Source: an uncultured Neomegalonema sp. (GTDB lineage: Bacteria > Pseudomonadota > Alphaproteobacteria > Rhodobacterales > Rhodobacteraceae). From it: a DNA stretch of 35,108 nucleotides. The notes below the pieces were generated by a model, which had not been told where the DNA came from, ran no database searches, and worked only from the letters and a program-made list of their open reading frames with translations. The number at the start of each line of letters is the position of its first letter. Within the stretch, counting starts at the first letter, position 1. Positions 24,174 to 32,104 of this stretch are shown here, in pieces. The position numbers and the translations under genes are program-made. The stretch covers positions 1 to 35,108 of the forward strand of contig CALFVD010000082.1 in the NCBI GenBank assembly GCA_937928005.1, in the 5' to 3' direction.

Positions 24174-24812
24174 TCACGGCGGCGCTTTCGCTTCGGCCAG
24201 TGCCATCAACGCAAGCTGATGACAATCGGCCAGCAATAGATCAATGGGCCGCTTCCCCCGGTCGCAGAATCCCGGCGGCCTACCCGGACGCATCGCCCGC
24301 ACCGGCCTCTCCATACGCGCCAGTTTCCGCGCCAACCGCCTCGCCTGCGCCGGAATATTCTCCATCGCGGCCAGCAATGCCTCGATCCGCCGCCGCAGCG
24401 CAGCGGCATTGATCGGATCATCCGCCGAGATTGCCGTCCGGCTCGGCGGCGTGACATCATACTCGTCAAACCCCCGGATATTCGGCCCAAATCCCGGCAC
24501 CTTCTTACCCTTCGGCGGCCCCGCATACCGGCGCGGATCAAACAGCGGAAAAGAGGGCACCTGCCCCCCTTTCCCCTTCGGAATCGCACCCGAAGGCGGC
24601 CCCCGCTTCGCGCGGGGTTTCACGACGATATCCTTCGCGGCAATCGCAATCAGCCGCCGCAAAATCGATTCCGCCGGGCGCAGCACCGCAAGAATCGCCA
24701 GATACACAAACCGCCGAACCGTCCCCCCATCGCCCAACATCCCAAGAATCCCCGCCACCATCGGCAGCAGATCCTTGCGATTAACGTCGATGCAGCGGCC
24801 CCAGTCGTTCAT
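24174..24812 (-). CDS. Conserved alphaproteobacterial hypothetical protein (complete copy)
   Basis: I read 212 residues from ATG 24812 with the AGGAG site; the longer frame to 24920 runs through the promoter. Order: a short N-terminal helix region (CIDVNRKDLLPMVAGILG), a hydrophobic segment (FVYLAILAVLRPAESILRR), a Pro/Gly/Lys-rich linker (PRAKRGPPSGAIPKGKGG) with SFPLFDPRR, then a basic helical half (RRIEALLAAMENIPAQARR), and the motif RPGRPPGFCDRGKRPIDLL before LLADCHQLALMALAEA. Its first 65 codons and promoter are repeated at the left end of the window. Proteins of this type are found in several alphaproteobacteria without assigned function. The basic linker might bind nucleic acid or membrane, which is a guess. 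Confidence 0.7.
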   Translation of the reverse strand: MNDWGRCIDVNRKDLLPMVAGILGMLGDGGTVRRFVYLAILAVLRPAESILRRLIAIAAKDIVVKPRAKRGPPSGAIPKGKGGQVPSFPLFDPRRYAGPPKGKKVPGFGPNIRGFDEYDVTPPSRTAISADDPINAAALRRRIEALLAAMENIPAQARRLARKLARMERPVRAMRPGRPPGFCDRGKRPIDLLLADCHQLALMALAEAKAPP

Positions 24813-24876
24813 GTAAGCTCCTGATAAACAAATCAGGAACATCAACGCAGATCGAAACAAGAATGTCAACCGTGCG
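24618..24876. repeat. Dispersed direct repeat, copy 2 (partner at 7-265)
   Basis: This block aligns without gaps to 7-265 with about ten differences. It ends just beyond the TTGACA box of the gene at 24812 and includes the leader hairpin at 24820-24837. Downstream of 24618 (toward lower coordinates) the gene continues, but the other copy leaves the window there. Confidence 0.85.
24820..24837 (-). promoter_or_regulatory. Leader hairpin of the repeated gene, copy 2
   Basis: The same six-pair CCTGAT/ATCAGG stem as in copy 1 precedes the start at 24812, with the AGGAG site partly inside it. Two substitutions between the copies fall in the bases between stem and start and leave the stem intact. 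Confidence 0.5.
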
Positions 24877-25147
24877 CTACGCCGTTCCACAGCAATCGCT
24901 TGAACAAAAAATCTTTGCACAGATACGCTGTAAAGTTCTTCTCCATTGAAGTAATATTACATGGCGTTCAGCTTTTGCGGGAAAAATACGCGAGCCGCCT
25001 CTCCTAGAAAATTCAATGTTTCTGCGGCTTTCGATGGACCTTTCCTAATCGACAATCCGATTCTCTACGACAGCACGAGCCACTGGCAGAACACATCGGT
25101 TCGATACCGTGTAAAAACCGGCTTGAGTGCCCTGCCCGCCCGTGACA
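24877..25147. other. Gene-free stretch upstream of murB
   Basis: Between the end of the repeat and murB I see no convincing gene. An open frame from 24961 overlaps murB out of frame and has unlikely composition. The stretch is less GC-rich than its neighbours and includes one GANTC site (CGATTCTC, near 25060). It should contain the promoter of the murB-ddl-ftsQ-ftsA operon, but I cannot point to clear boxes. Confidence 0.4.
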
Positions 25148-26065
25148 ATGAAGGGCATGGTTCACGCATTGTCATCTTCGCAGGATACGACCCTACCGTC
25201 CTTCGGCGGGCGCGTTATCGCGCGTGCTCCGCTTGCACCCTATACGTGGTTCCGGGTTGGTGGCCCCGCCGAACTGCTCTATGCGCCCAACGATACGGTG
25301 GCACTGGCGCAAGCATTGATTGCATGGGAAGGTCCAATAACACCCATTGGAGTCGGCTCAAACCTATTGGTTAGGGATGGCGGCATTGATGGTCTTGTTG
25401 TGCGACTGGGGCGTGGTTTTGCTGATATCACCGTTGAAGGCAACCGCATCCGCGCCGGGGCCGCCGTGCCCGATGCAAAGCTGGCGCAGGCGGCGGCGAA
25501 TGCGGGCATTGCGGGCCTTGAATTCCTGCGCGGCATCCCCGGTACAGTGGGGGGCGCAGTGCGCATGAATGCCGGATGCCACGGAACAGAGACCTGCGAC
25601 CGGTTGATCGAGGCGACGGTTGTTTTCCGTGACGGCACGATCGAAACACTCGCGCATACCGAACTCGGTTCCGCCTATCGCCACTGCGACCTGCCCGACG
25701 ACGCCATCGTCACCGAAGCTGTCTTTGAAGGCACCCTCGACAACTCCGCCGCCATCCAAGCACGCATGGCGGACCTGATGACCGCCCGCGAAACCGCCCA
25801 GCCTGTGCGCGAGAAAACCGGTGGTTCCACCTTTCGTAACCCTGATGGTGAGAGCGCATGGAAGCTAATCGACGCTGCTGGATGCCGGGGGCTGCGCGTT
25901 GGTGGGGCACAGGTGAGCGAAAAACACTGTAATTTCCTCATCAACCATGGCGACGCTACCGCCGCTGATCTGGAGGCGCTTGGCGAGGCTGTGCGCGACC
26001 GGGTGCGCGCAACTTCTGGCCATAACCTGCATTGGGAAATCCGCCGTGTGGGGGAAGCGAAATGA
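25148..26065 (+). CDS. murB: UDP-N-acetylenolpyruvoylglucosamine reductase
   Basis: This is 305 residues from ATG 25148; ATG 25157 and an upstream start at 25127 are also possible, since none has a clear ribosome site. MurB reduces UDP-GlcNAc-enolpyruvate to UDP-MurNAc with NADPH and FAD. Signatures are [17 protein letters not shown], the FAD-binding [38 protein letters not shown], the proton-donor Ser in [10 protein letters not shown], and the C-terminal Glu in HWEIRRVG. In related genomes murC usually stands just upstream; here it is absent and the repeated hypothetical gene is there instead. The stop overlaps the ddl start (ATGA). Confidence 0.96.
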   Translation: MKGMVHALSSSQDTTLPSFGGRVIARAPLAPYTWFRVGGPAELLYAPNDTVALAQALIAWEGPITPIGVGSNLLVRDGGIDGLVVRLGRGFADITVEGNRIRAGAAVPDAKLAQAAANAGIAGLEFLRGIPGTVGGAVRMNAGCHGTETCDRLIEATVVFRDGTIETLAHTELGSAYRHCDLPDDAIVTEAVFEGTLDNSAAIQARMADLMTARETAQPVREKTGGSTFRNPDGESAWKLIDAAGCRGLRVGGAQVSEKHCNFLINHGDATAADLEALGEAVRDRVRATSGHNLHWEIRRVGEAK

Positions 26066-26970
26066 CCCGCCGTTTTCCCCATGTCGCCGTCCTCATGGGC
26101 GGGCCTTCCGCTGAACGCGAAGTTTCGCTCGTCTCAGGCCATGATTGCGCCATTGGGCTGCGCGAGGCGGGCTATGAGGTCACAGAAATCGACGCAGGCA
26201 TTGATTTGATCGACCGGCTAACGCAAGCCCGCCCCGATGCCGTGTTCAACGCGCTGCATGGCCGCTGGGGCGAAGATGGCTGCGTACAGGGTATTCTCGA
26301 ATGGCTGCAAATCCCCTACACCCATTCAGGTGTTCTCGCCTCGTCGCTCGCAATGGACAAGGAGCAAGCAAAGGTCATCTTCGCCGCCGCTGGATTGCCG
26401 GTCGCGCAGAGCGTTCTCGCCACGCCAGAAGACATCGCCGCATCCCACGCCATGACTCCCCCCTATGTCGTCAAACCCTATAACGAAGGGTCATCGGTCG
26501 GCATTCATCTGGTGATGGAGGGGGCCAATACCCCGCCGCAACTGGCCGGACCAAACGCCCCTTCCCGCCTGATGGTCGAGCGATACGTGCCGGGGCGCGA
26601 ATTGACCATCGCCGTGCGCAATGGCGAGCCGTTGGCCGTCACCGAGATTTTTGTTGATGGTTGGTATGATTACGACGCGAAATACAAAGCGGGCGGATCG
26701 CGCCACGTCATCCCCGCCGATATCACCCCAGCACTAGCGACCCGCTGCATGGAAATCTCTGCCACCGCGCATGAGGCGCTTGGATGCCGGGGAATTTCCC
26801 GCGCGGACCTGCGCTATGACCCAGAAAACGACGACCTGATCATTCTGGAGGTCAACACCCAGCCCGGCATGACCCCCACCTCACTGGTGCCCGAACAGGC
26901 GGCCCATTGCGGCATGACATTCCCCGAACTGGTGGCATGGATGGTGGAGGACGCCTCATGCCAGCGGTGA
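26062..26970 (+). CDS. ddl: D-alanine--D-alanine ligase
   Basis: The 302-residue ATP-grasp enzyme makes the D-Ala-D-Ala end of the peptidoglycan stem peptide. It starts at ATG 26062, inside the murB stop. Motifs: [57 protein letters not shown], and the metal-binding [38 protein letters not shown] is the omega-loop neighbourhood. The 3' end overlaps the ftsQ start by 13 bases. Confidence 0.97.
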   Translation: MTRRFPHVAVLMGGPSAEREVSLVSGHDCAIGLREAGYEVTEIDAGIDLIDRLTQARPDAVFNALHGRWGEDGCVQGILEWLQIPYTHSGVLASSLAMDKEQAKVIFAAAGLPVAQSVLATPEDIAASHAMTPPYVVKPYNEGSSVGIHLVMEGANTPPQLAGPNAPSRLMVERYVPGRELTIAVRNGEPLAVTEIFVDGWYDYDAKYKAGGSRHVIPADITPALATRCMEISATAHEALGCRGISRADLRYDPENDDLIILEVNTQPGMTPTSLVPEQAAHCGMTFPELVAWMVEDASCQR

Positions 26971-27851
26971 TGGAAGTAAAAAAACACAGAGCGGATGCAA
27001 AACCAGCGAAAAGACCGCGCCGCCGTATCGGCTCGCCCTTCACGAAACGCCGCCTGCTGACATGGTGGTTGCCTGCTGCGCTGATCGGCATTGCGGCTGT
27101 GGTCGCCTTTAACTGGCCTCATCTGCGAACCGAGACATTAACCCGCGCCGATGCCCTACGCACCGCCGTCATCGACCATCCTGAATTCGCCGTCACAGAG
27201 CTTGAAGTGAGCGGCCATTCCCAACTATCGGTTCACCAAATCGGTGCCATTGTCGGCCTTGAGCCGGGAACGCGCGCCATCTCCTCTCTGCGGTTTGATG
27301 CGCGGGCGGCGCGGGCGGCTTTGCTGGATAATCCATGGATTGAGCGCGCCTCCGTCGCCGTGGACCCTTCTGGCGTGATGATGATCGACATCCTCGAACG
27401 CATCCCCGTCGCGATGTGGCGGGGTGATGAGGGGTTTTTCCTGATCGATGCGCGCGGCACGCCCATCATTGCGGTTCCGGGGCCAGAGAACCGGCTTGAT
27501 CTGCCCCTCCTGATCGGTGAGGGCGCAAACGAGGCCGTGGCCGATGCCCGCGCCCTGCTGCGCGCTGCACCCGCCACCGTCCTACCGGAAATCGCCGCAT
27601 TGGTCCGCCGGGGTGGACGACGCTGGGATGTTATTAGCAGCCGGGGGATCGTCTTGAAACTGCCTGCCGATAACCCGCTTGACGCGCTGCGCAGCTACAT
27701 GGACCGCCGGATTGGTGAACGTATCGCGCCTTTCGCCGTCGTCGCAATCGATCTGCGCCTTCCTACAGAGCCGCCGGTCATCCGTCTGGAACCCGGCACA
27801 ACCGAAATGCGCGACGATCTGCTGCGCACCCTACGGACGACCTATCGGTGA
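26958..27851 (+). CDS. ftsQ: Cell division protein FtsQ
   Basis: I chose ATG 26958 because GGAGG lies seven bases upstream; earlier in-frame starts would lie deeper in ddl. The 297-residue protein has a basic cytoplasmic tail ([15 protein letters not shown]), one membrane helix ([19 protein letters not shown]), and a POTRA domain starting [16 protein letters not shown]. The beta-domain contains [17 protein letters not shown] and [12 protein letters not shown]. FtsQ bridges the cytoplasmic ring proteins and the periplasmic synthases of the divisome. Both ends overlap neighbours, so it is translated from the murB-ftsA message. Confidence 0.95.
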   Translation: MPAVMEVKKHRADAKPAKRPRRRIGSPFTKRRLLTWWLPAALIGIAAVVAFNWPHLRTETLTRADALRTAVIDHPEFAVTELEVSGHSQLSVHQIGAIVGLEPGTRAISSLRFDARAARAALLDNPWIERASVAVDPSGVMMIDILERIPVAMWRGDEGFFLIDARGTPIIAVPGPENRLDLPLLIGEGANEAVADARALLRAAPATVLPEIAALVRRGGRRWDVISSRGIVLKLPADNPLDALRSYMDRRIGERIAPFAVVAIDLRLPTEPPVIRLEPGTTEMRDDLLRTLRTTYR

Positions 27852-29137
27852 GCGGCACCGCCATTCTCAGCGCGCATCAGGCGATCCGCGACCGCATCGG
27901 CACTGCCCTTGCCCGCGACCGTATCGCTGTAATCGATATTGGCAGTTCGCGCTTTTCATGCCTGATGGCCGATATCCGCCATGCGATGCTCGACCGTACA
28001 CTTCTGGACCGCGAAACGGATGTCTATGCAGCCCTGCGCGTCTTCGCCGCCGCCGATGTTCCCGCCGCCGGGGTAGCGGGCGGGGTGATCGAGGATGAGG
28101 AAGCCGCCGCCAACGCTCTACGCCGCCTATTGAACGAAGTCCGGCGCATGACGGGCATCACGCCGACGCGGGCGGTCTTTGCTTTTGCAGGCGGCTCACC
28201 GCGTACATTGCTGGCGACGGCGGCCAGTGCGATCCCTGTGCGTGTCGTGGATGATATTGCCATCGGTCGGGTCATGGCGTCCTGCCGACAGGAAATCGCC
28301 TTGCGTATTCGCCGCCCCATCCATATCGAGCCGCTGGATTTCAGCGTGAATGGCGTCGATGGAATCCATGATCCGCGTGGGCGCGCGGCCCGAACATTGG
28401 GCGTGCGTTTTGGAATTGTGACGGTTGAGCGCGATGCGCTGGAGCGGTTGGGCCGGGTTGCTAAATCTGCTGGTTTGGCCGTATCGGGTGTCGCCTGCGC
28501 CGCCGCCGCCAGCGGTTTTGCCAGCCTGACCCAAGACGAGTTGGATTTGGGCGCAACGGTTGTAGATATCGGCGCAAACGTCACCGGCATCGCTAATTTC
28601 GATGGTAATCGCCTGCGCTCTGTCCATTCGGTATCTATCGGCGGCGCAATGATGACCAGCGACCTTGCCGAAGCGATGGGCGTAAGCTTTGACGAGGCCG
28701 AAGCCATGAAAATTGCATCACGTGGGGGCAGTATCTCCGCCGATCCATCGGTCTTAGGTGGAGCTGGGCCAGGCGAGGCGACCATGGTGATGGTCGGTGT
28801 CATCCGCCCGCGTGTCGAAGAATTATTCGAGTTGGTGCGCGCTGCCCTTCCCATGGGTCCGGCCCGGCCCGTAGTGCTAACAGGCGGGGGCAGTCGTTTG
28901 CCCGGCATGGTCGAGGCAGGCAGTGCCGTGTTGGGCCGCAGGGTCCGCCTTGGCCAACCAATCCGCACACGCGGCGCACCAACCGCAACACTCGGCCCAG
29001 AATATGCTGCAACCCATGGCTTGCTTGCCCATGCCATTCGCCTACAATGTGATCCATGGGCTGAAGCGATGCAAGCAGCACAACCCGGCGAGAAAGCATT
29101 TGGCAGTTTGCGCCAATGGCTTCGCGACAATTGGTGA
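27848..29137 (+). CDS. ftsA: Cell division protein FtsA
   Basis: The 429-residue actin-like ATPase starts at GTG 27848, overlapping the ftsQ stop (GTGA). The phosphate-1 loop is IAVIDIGSSRFSCLM, phosphate-2 is ATVVDIGANVTGIANF, and the adenosine motif is VVLTGGGSRLPGM. The 1C domain region includes RRPIHIEPLDFSVNGVDGI. FtsA links FtsZ filaments to the membrane through a C-terminal amphipathic helix; here the end, GSLRQWLRDNW, fits that role. The gap to ftsZ (158 bases) is longer than those between the other genes and should hold a separate ftsZ promoter. Confidence 0.96.
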   Translation: MSGTAILSAHQAIRDRIGTALARDRIAVIDIGSSRFSCLMADIRHAMLDRTLLDRETDVYAALRVFAAADVPAAGVAGGVIEDEEAAANALRRLLNEVRRMTGITPTRAVFAFAGGSPRTLLATAASAIPVRVVDDIAIGRVMASCRQEIALRIRRPIHIEPLDFSVNGVDGIHDPRGRAARTLGVRFGIVTVERDALERLGRVAKSAGLAVSGVACAAAASGFASLTQDELDLGATVVDIGANVTGIANFDGNRLRSVHSVSIGGAMMTSDLAEAMGVSFDEAEAMKIASRGGSISADPSVLGGAGPGEATMVMVGVIRPRVEELFELVRAALPMGPARPVVLTGGGSRLPGMVEAGSAVLGRRVRLGQPIRTRGAPTATLGPEYAATHGLLAHAIRLQCDPWAEAMQAAQPGEKAFGSLRQWLRDNW

Positions 29138-29227
29138 ATTATTCTCTCAAGTAATTATCATACAGAAACCATAGAACTGTTACATTTCCTTTAATTTACC
29201 ATGTGACATCTGCCGAAATTTCGTTAG

Positions 29228-29238
29228 GATTCCGAATC
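29228..29238. promoter_or_regulatory. Paired GANTC methylation sites upstream of ftsZ
   Basis: GATTC (29228-29232) and GAATC (29234-29238) form an inverted pair around one central base, 58 bases before the ftsZ start. In Caulobacter, CcrM methylation of GANTC sites in the ftsZ promoter raises its expression, so the sites may link ftsZ transcription to the cell cycle here too. The adjacent leader is A-rich (about 29249-29276). Confidence 0.5.
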
Positions 29239-29295
29239 ACGACGAGGCAAAAAAAACAAAACAACAAAAACATCAACATACAGGCAGGCGGAACC

Positions 29296-30828
29296 ATGGC
29301 TTTGAATCTTGGGGCTATTGACGACAATGACATGAAGCCGAAAATCACGGTTTTCGGCGTGGGTGGTGCTGGCGGTAATGCCGTCAACAACATGATCAAC
29401 AAAAACCTCGAAGGCGTAGAATTCGTCGTCGCGAACACAGATGCGCAGGCAATCGAACAATCCCGCTCTTCGCGGCGTGTTCAGCTCGGCGGGGGTGTGA
29501 CGGCAGGTCTTGGCGCGGGTATGAAGCCCAGCGTTGGCCGCGAAGCCGCCGAGGAAACAATCGACGAATTGATCGATCATCTCAACGGCGCAAATATGTG
29601 CTTCATCACCGCCGGTATGGGCGGTGGCACAGGTACGGGCGCTGCGCCCGTCATCGCCAAAGCGGCCCGCGAACTGGGCGTGCTCACGGTCGGCGTTGTG
29701 ACCAAGCCGTTCTCGTTTGAGGGCGCAAAGCGGATGCAGCTTGCCGAGGATGGTCTCGAAGAGCTTCAGCAATATGTCGATACGCTGATCATTATCCCTA
29801 ACCAGAACCTCTTCCGCATCGCGACCGAGAACACGACCATTATGGATGCGTTCAACCTCGCGGATGATGTGCTGTATCAGGGCGTCAAAGGCGTTACCGA
29901 CCTGATGGTTATGCCGGGCCTTATCAACCTCGACTTTGCGGATGTACGCACGGTCATGGGCGAAATGGGCAAAGCGATGATGGGTACAGGCGAAGCCGAG
30001 GGCGAAGGCCGCGCGGTTGAAGCCGCCGAAAAAGCCATCGCTAATCCACTGCTTGACGATGTGTCACTGAAAGGTGCGCGCGGCGTGCTGATCAACATCA
30101 CAGGCGGTCCCGACCTGAAACTATTCGAGGTTGATGAGGCGGCATCGCGCATCAAACAAGAAGTCGACCCCGGCGCAAACATCATCGTTGGCTCGTGCTT
30201 CGATGACAGCCTTAAAGGCCATATGCGCGTGTCGGTCGTCGCCACTGGTATCGAAGCCGGAGCGGCATCGACCCGCGTGGCGGAACCAGCGCGCCTCGGC
30301 GCAGCGGCCCGCCCGCGCCGCGCCATTCCCGCGCCGCGCTATGCAAGCGACAGCAATACAGATCGCGACAGCAATACAGATCGCGACATCAGCTCAGGTA
30401 CGCGCCATGCCGTCCGTCAAGCCGTCGGCTCGCGCAACGATACAGTTGAAGCACCACAAATCATCGAAGAACAAGTCGAACAACCCCTCGCCGCGACCGG
30501 CACCGATGGCATCCCGGCGCATATGCCTTCTTCCACACCAACGGTCAGTACACAGGGTCCTGTCGCGACGGTCATCGACCCATCGGTTGCGGAAATGCCC
30601 GCCGACATGAGCACGAACACCGTTGCAGCGGAACCTGCTGGCGCGGGTTCAGGTATCTCGGCCCGCGCGGGCCTGAACCTAATCCGGCGTGTGGCCGATA
30701 GTCTGGGCCGTTCCTCCGATGCCCCCGTCGCAAAACAACCCTTCAAAGGGCAAAGCATTGATGGCGATGGCAGCGCGGAAGACGATGCGCTTCAGATCCC
30801 CGCATTCCTGCGGCGTCAGGCCAACTGA
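29296..30828 (+). CDS. ftsZ: Cell division protein FtsZ
   Basis: I read 510 residues from ATG 29296, preceded by GGCGGA; the longer frame to 29203 has an implausible leader. FtsZ is the tubulin-like GTPase of the Z ring. GTP-binding motifs: [17 protein letters not shown] near 17, the tubulin signature [16 protein letters not shown] at about 106-121, and LPNF-region [15 protein letters not shown]. The globular part ends near residue 335. A long disordered linker follows, containing two SNTDRD units, and the tail ends [15 protein letters not shown], which is the conserved peptide bound by FtsA and other partners. Confidence 0.98.
   Translation: MALNLGAIDDNDMKPKITVFGVGGAGGNAVNNMINKNLEGVEFVVANTDAQAIEQSRSSRRVQLGGGVTAGLGAGMKPSVGREAAEETIDELIDHLNGANMCFITAGMGGGTGTGAAPVIAKAARELGVLTVGVVTKPFSFEGAKRMQLAEDGLEELQQYVDTLIIIPNQNLFRIATENTTIMDAFNLADDVLYQGVKGVTDLMVMPGLINLDFADVRTVMGEMGKAMMGTGEAEGEGRAVEAAEKAIANPLLDDVSLKGARGVLINITGGPDLKLFEVDEAASRIKQEVDPGANIIVGSCFDDSLKGHMRVSVVATGIEAGAASTRVAEPARLGAAARPRRAIPAPRYASDSNTDRDSNTDRDISSGTRHAVRQAVGSRNDTVEAPQIIEEQVEQPLAATGTDGIPAHMPSSTPTVSTQGPVATVIDPSVAEMPADMSTNTVAAEPAGAGSGISARAGLNLIRRVADSLGRSSDAPVAKQPFKGQSIDGDGSAEDDALQIPAFLRRQAN
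30348..30383. repeat. Tandem 18-bp repeat in the ftsZ linker
   Basis: CGACAGCAATACAGATCG occurs twice without a gap (30348-30365, 30366-30383) and its first five bases follow once more. In frame it encodes DSNTDR twice. It can gain or lose units without a frameshift and so could vary the linker length between strains. Confidence 0.85.
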
Positions 30829-30860
30829 CTTCTACGCCAGACAAGCAGATCAAGTAATCG

Positions 30861-30890
30861 AAAGGGGCGAGGGGCAACTCTCGTCCCTTT
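30861..30890 (+). terminator. Terminator-like hairpin after ftsZ
   Basis: AAAGGGGCGAG and CTCGTCCCTTT form an 11-pair stem with one G-T wobble and an eight-base loop, starting 33 bases after the ftsZ stop. A weak T-rich run (TCTATTT) follows. It probably ends the ftsZ transcript and separates lpxC. Confidence 0.7.
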
Positions 30891-30919
30891 CTCTATTTGA
30901 ATCACTCAGGTTTTTTTCG

Positions 30920-30956
30920 TTAACACTTTGTCAATAATTTAATCGCCGATTTAGAT
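30920..30956 (+). promoter_or_regulatory. Candidate lpxC promoter with CtrA-like site
   Basis: TTGTCA (30928-30933) and TTAGAT (30951-30956) have a 17-base spacer. Overlapping the -35 is TTAA-N7-TCAA (30920-30934), one base away from the TTAA-N7-TTAA consensus of the cell-cycle regulator CtrA. Both are by-eye matches in an AT-rich gap, so confidence is modest. Confidence 0.4.
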
Positions 30957-31024
30957 TTCCTTCATAACGTGTTGCAAACTGTCATAAAGCTTGAATTGTC
31001 GTGCTGTGTACTGACTGCTACATG

Positions 31025-31052
31025 AACCTCGTCGACTTACGTTTACGAGGTT
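31025..31052 (+). promoter_or_regulatory. Hairpin enclosing the lpxC ribosome-binding site
   Basis: AACCTCGT (31025-31032) and ACGAGGTT (31045-31052) are perfect eight-base arms with a 12-base loop. The 3' arm contains the GAGG ribosome site, six bases before the lpxC ATG at 31057, so the fold would hide it. The 3' arm runs into TTTTCT, so the same element could also act as a weak terminator or attenuator. Confidence 0.55.
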
Positions 31053-31056
31053 TTCT

Positions 31057-31977
31057 ATGCAGCGCACTCTGGCCCGCACCATCCGCCTTTCTGGGATTGG
31101 TGTTCATAGCGGCGCATCCGCGCATGCCACCATCATACCCGCCCCTTGCGATACGGGTGTGCGCTTTATCCGCATCGATATTGAAGACCGCGATAACCTG
31201 ATCGATGCACGGTTTGATACGGTGACAGATACGGCGCTTTGCACCTGTATTGGCAATAATGACGGCGTAAAGGTTTCGACTATCGAGCATTTGATGGCCG
31301 CCCTTGCCGGATGCGGCATCGATAATGCGTTGATCGAGGTAGACGGCCCCGAAGTGCCGATCATGGATGGGAGTGCGGCCCCCTTCATCGAAGCGATCCT
31401 CGCCGCCGGAACCATCGAGCAAGACGAACCGCTGCGCGTCATCCGTATCCTCAAGCCTATCAGCATAACCTTGGGCGACAAGACCGCCGAGTTGATGCCC
31501 GCCGATCAGTTTGAGATCGAATACGATATCGACTTCACCGATTCCGCCATCGGCAAGCAGCATCTCTTTGAGCAATTTACCGGCGACACCTTCGTGCGTA
31601 GCTATGCTGATGCACGCACCTTCTGTACGCTGGGCGACGTTGAGGCCCTACGCGAGATGGGCTTTGCCCGTGGTGGTACGCTGCAAAATGCCATTGTGGT
31701 TGACGCAGGTCGCGTTTTGAACCGGGGTGGCCTACGTCATCGGGATGAATTCGTGCGTCACAAGATGCTCGACGCCATAGGCGATCTTGCCCTTGCCGGG
31801 GCGCAGATCATTGGGCGTTATCGCGGCATACGCGCGGGCCATGACATAACTAACCGCCTGCTCCACGAGCTCTTCGCCGACCCAACAGCATGGCGCTACG
31901 AGGAAGTAACCGATAGGGGCAGCATCGCCCCCGATTACGAAGTGCAGGAAGTAACCGCAACCCTCGCCTACGCCTAA
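31057..31977 (+). CDS. lpxC: UDP-3-O-acyl-N-acetylglucosamine deacetylase
   Basis: The 306-residue zinc amidase carries out the first committed step of lipid A synthesis, so the organism makes lipopolysaccharide. Zinc and catalytic residues are in place: Glu77 and His78 in VSTIEHLMAAL, His235 and Asp239 in RHKMLDAIGDLALAG, and His262 in AGHDITNRLL. LSGIGVHSG near the start and EVPIMDGSAAPF near 99 are also diagnostic. It has its own promoter region and a terminator, so it seems to be a single-gene unit within the cluster. Confidence 0.98.
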   Translation: MQRTLARTIRLSGIGVHSGASAHATIIPAPCDTGVRFIRIDIEDRDNLIDARFDTVTDTALCTCIGNNDGVKVSTIEHLMAALAGCGIDNALIEVDGPEVPIMDGSAAPFIEAILAAGTIEQDEPLRVIRILKPISITLGDKTAELMPADQFEIEYDIDFTDSAIGKQHLFEQFTGDTFVRSYADARTFCTLGDVEALREMGFARGGTLQNAIVVDAGRVLNRGGLRHRDEFVRHKMLDAIGDLALAGAQIIGRYRGIRAGHDITNRLLHELFADPTAWRYEEVTDRGSIAPDYEVQEVTATLAYA

Positions 31978-32000
31978 CCTTTTCGATCTGATCAAGACCT

Positions 32001-32033
32001 AAAGACGTTCGCGGTGATCGCGGGCGTCTTTTT
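32001..32033 (+). terminator. Rho-independent terminator after lpxC
   Basis: AAAGACG and CGTCTTT arms with an inner CGCG/CGCG extension form a strong stem, followed directly by TTTCGTT. It starts 24 bases after the lpxC stop and is the clearest terminator in the window. Confidence 0.85.
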
Positions 32034-32104
32034 CGTTCTGTAACCATCGCGTTGTACAATCGACAACTGCGCGCAGAAAGGCGCGGGAACGACCGGAGAA
32101 AACG

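Noticed and set aside
24961-25374. 137-codon open frame upstream of and overlapping murB
   Set aside because: It overlaps murB out of frame, has no ribosome site and its composition does not look like a protein.
28024-29130. 368-codon open frame on the strand opposite ftsA
   Set aside because: It is a shadow of ftsA caused by GC-rich codon structure; its Ser/Pro/Ala-rich text shows no domain.
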